Positions 62,230-64,000 of a stretch of DNA of 64,000 nt are shown here, one piece after another. The stretch is from Metallyticus violacea (Eukaryota; Arthropoda; Insecta; Mantodea; Metallyticidae). Position numbers and translations under genes: made by a program. Each line of letters starts with the position of its first letter. Positions within the stretch are counted from its first letter, which is position 1. The DNA is taken from the NCBI GenBank assembly GCA_030762175.1, contig CM060840.1, forward strand, positions 36,617,501 to 36,681,500. Reading direction: 5' to 3'. The notes under the pieces are model-generated. The model was given only the letters and a program-made list of their open reading frames with translations. It did no database searches and was not told where the DNA came from.

Positions 62230-62780
62230 CCAATGTTTCTTTGGCCTATTAACATTCTCTTACTTATTGTTTTGTAACCCAAAATTATTGGCATTCTTTC
62301 ATTCTTTCAAAATATTCCCTCCGATAGCTTCCATATAATTCTATACAATCTGCTATTTTATAGGTAATTAATTTCTTATTTAATTATTTGTTGTCTAAAA
62401 GAGTGTATCTTGCTATATTCCTTAAGAGTTTAATTTCGTTTCTTGTAACATTTTCCTTCTTTTTTACATCCATACAATGATATGGAAAAACCGAAACATT
62501 ATACAATTTCATTATAGTTTCTGTTCTAGTAATTTTAATTATTTATTTATTATATTGCACACATAATTAAACTTACGGAACTTTTTATAGTTATCATTTT
62601 TAAGATAGGAAATATTACAACCAAGGCAGTTAAAGGAGTTAACATGTCCAATAATTCTACCATGTAATGTAATTTTGGATCTTATTGTTTTTCATCCTCT
62701 AAAGATTAACATTTCACCTTTTTCTGTACATATAAAAGCAACTATATTGTTGAGTAATACAATTTAGATTATGGTTTTTG
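62230..62780 (-). pseudogene. LINE RT/C-terminal relic, RTE-like
   Basis: On the minus strand the frames read GEMLIFRG, RSKITLHGRIIGHVNSFNCL and GCNISYLKNDNYKKF, then RKFNYVCNIINK. These correspond to the 'K..vm.f.G....r.kI......ie.V..F.YLG..is' segment that follows the FADD box in RTE-like LINEs. Further downstream are a degraded 'LLYGCE.W' block (SLYGCKKEGK), LRNIARYTLLDNK, and YGSYRREYFERMKEC. Stops and shifts are frequent. The same C-terminal pattern occurs at 42370-42790 and 10925-11220. Confidence 0.68.
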
Positions 62781-62924
62781 TAATTAGATGTGGATTTTCT
62801 TCTCGAAGACAATCAATGCTGATTGTTTGCAACATTTCGGCTCTTCGAGAAAGCTCTGGGTTGAAACCTTCATCATCACTAGCACGATAAAAAACAAAAG
62901 TGGTTGCTCCTGCTGAGAAGGTTG

Positions 62925-63350
62925 TGACTTTCTGCTTTTCCGATATTAAAGGAATGGTTTACCATCAACTGCATTGAACAATACTACAGAGATGTTTTGA
63001 AAACTCTTCAAGGCCATGTCATACACAAAAGTCCACATTTCTGTGCAAAACATTGGATGCTGCACCAAGATAATGCACGGCCGCACATCGCAAATATTGT
63101 TGCTAAATATATTGCAATACTCAATGTGTCTCTCATCCTCCCTATAGTCTCGTGTATTTTTTTTTTTTTTTTTCCTTTCCCCAAATTGAAGAAACAATTT
63201 AGAGAGAGACATTTTCCATCACCAGAAGCAGTGGTGAAGGCTGCGGGGCGATTCTGAAGGAAAGGTTTTAAATTTGTTTCCAGCATGATTTTGGAGACAG
63301 GCAAAAATACTGGGACAGGTACATTACACTTAGAGAAAGTAACATAAAAA
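62925..63350 (+). pseudogene. Mariner transposase C-terminal fragment
   Basis: The plus strand encodes SDIKGMVYHQL (for 'wDirGvv..e'), then EQYYRDVLKTLQGHVIHKSP, HFCAKHWMLHQDNARPHIAN (the MLHQDNARPH motif, catalytic Asp retained) and VAKYIAILNVSLIL. The PPYSPDLAP-DFFLF block is largely erased by a T-homopolymer (PPYSLVYF then Phe run), so the third catalytic Asp is lost. The 86-codon frame continues FPKLKKQFRERHFPSPEAVV and KAAGRF, matching the 'FPKLK..l.G..F....e.....' end of mariner transposases. The N-terminal half is absent. It sits directly after a minus-strand LINE relic. Confidence 0.85.
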
Positions 63351-64000
63351 TTATGAGGATGAGTATGCTGTCAAAAATTTATTATAATTTTAGAAGCCAT
63401 GATTACTAGAAAAATTTAGTTTTTAAATATTTATTAAGTTAATGGTTAGATCAACATGGACCCAGTTTGCATTCCAGGAGAAGCTAGAGAAAGTAACATT
63501 TAACTAATGAATAAAATAAACAAAAGATTGAAAACTTTAAAAATATTTTAAACATCAATTTAACAGCATATTAACTATTCATCTAGTGTGAAACAAAATA
63601 GAATTACCGATTTAAAAGCAAAGATCAGAAATATAAACTTAGAGATGATATGGAAAAAATAAAGCCGAGAACACTATTTAGCAATTCTCGGAGAAAATTG
63701 TAGCTAACTGTGAACGCTCGTCAGTTGTTATATTGGTGCATTGCGGGAAAGCAACCATTGGATATCCCTTCACAAATCAATAACACCCCGAAATGTTGGT
63801 GTAATAATTCACTTAAATTTGCCCGGTGTTTCATTTGTTAACATCCCAACACACTGTTGCCTGCAGGCCCTACATTATTCCTAGCGCATAAACTAATCAG
63901 AAGTGACGGAAACCAAAATATTTTATTACTAGGACCTTCCTTTTATTTCAACCTTTGGCCTCCACGCGATGCTCAAGGAATACGTAACTTTCGAATGTAG
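63351..64000. other. Unassigned AT-rich sequence at window end
   Basis: No recognised gene or repeat. Confidence 0.45.

Noticed and set aside
1..64000. A novel defence or biosynthetic gene system
   Set aside because: No intact gene, operon-like order or conserved non-transposon domain is visible; all recognised coding sequence is decayed mobile-element gene.

Overview
The window is eukaryotic intergenic or intronic DNA, most likely from an insect. It is AT-rich and full of short tandem repeats. It carries worn relics of arthropod-type transposons: Tc1, mariner and DUF4817-type transposases, several LINE clades and tRNA-derived SINEs. I suspect a large-genome polyneopteran such as a cockroach, because the SINE body and the LINE C-termini resemble repeats I associate with Blattodea, but that is recall and not a search result. 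There are no operons or long ORFs, no convincing host exon and no confident functional RNA gene. The longest open frame is 141 codons, and it simply reads through a MITE.

Layout. 0-10 kb: a 29-bp perfect palindrome (1.27 kb), a complete but dead 1.0-kb Tc1 element with long terminal inverted repeats and TA duplications (1948-2966), one copy each of SINE families 2 and 1, then a long unassigned AT-rich stretch. 10-19 kb: a hAT-like terminus, three LINE fragments on the plus strand, a SINE-2 copy lying between two long-range inverted repeats, and a minus-strand DUF4817-type transposase C-terminus next to a minus-strand Jockey-like reverse transcriptase. 19-30 kb: mostly unassigned, with a full-length SINE-1 copy flanked by a perfect 12-bp target-site duplication (24.9 kb) and an older copy at 27.8 kb. 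30.8-33.5 kb: two oppositely oriented copies of one ~350-bp Tc1/mariner-type MITE enclose a LINE RT relic and a SINE-1 copy. 35-43 kb: an RTE-like LINE end, a CR1/Jockey-like LINE with an internal ~195-bp tandem duplication, a transposase scrap, SINE relics and another LINE end. 44-56 kb: a cluster of four DUF4817/IS630-type transposase pseudogenes on both strands, two LINE ends and a ~250-bp foldback built around ATT microsatellites. 56-64 kb: mostly unassigned, ending with a minus-strand LINE relic next to a mariner transposase C-terminus.

Nothing here works together as a pathway. Every recognisable coding piece is a decayed mobile-element gene with frameshifts, stops or truncation, so the window reads as layered insertion and decay. 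The points most worth checking are the inferred non-autonomous families (MITE pair, SINE families 1-3), the LINE with an internal duplication, the microsatellite-cored foldback and a few unexplained open or GC-richer patches.
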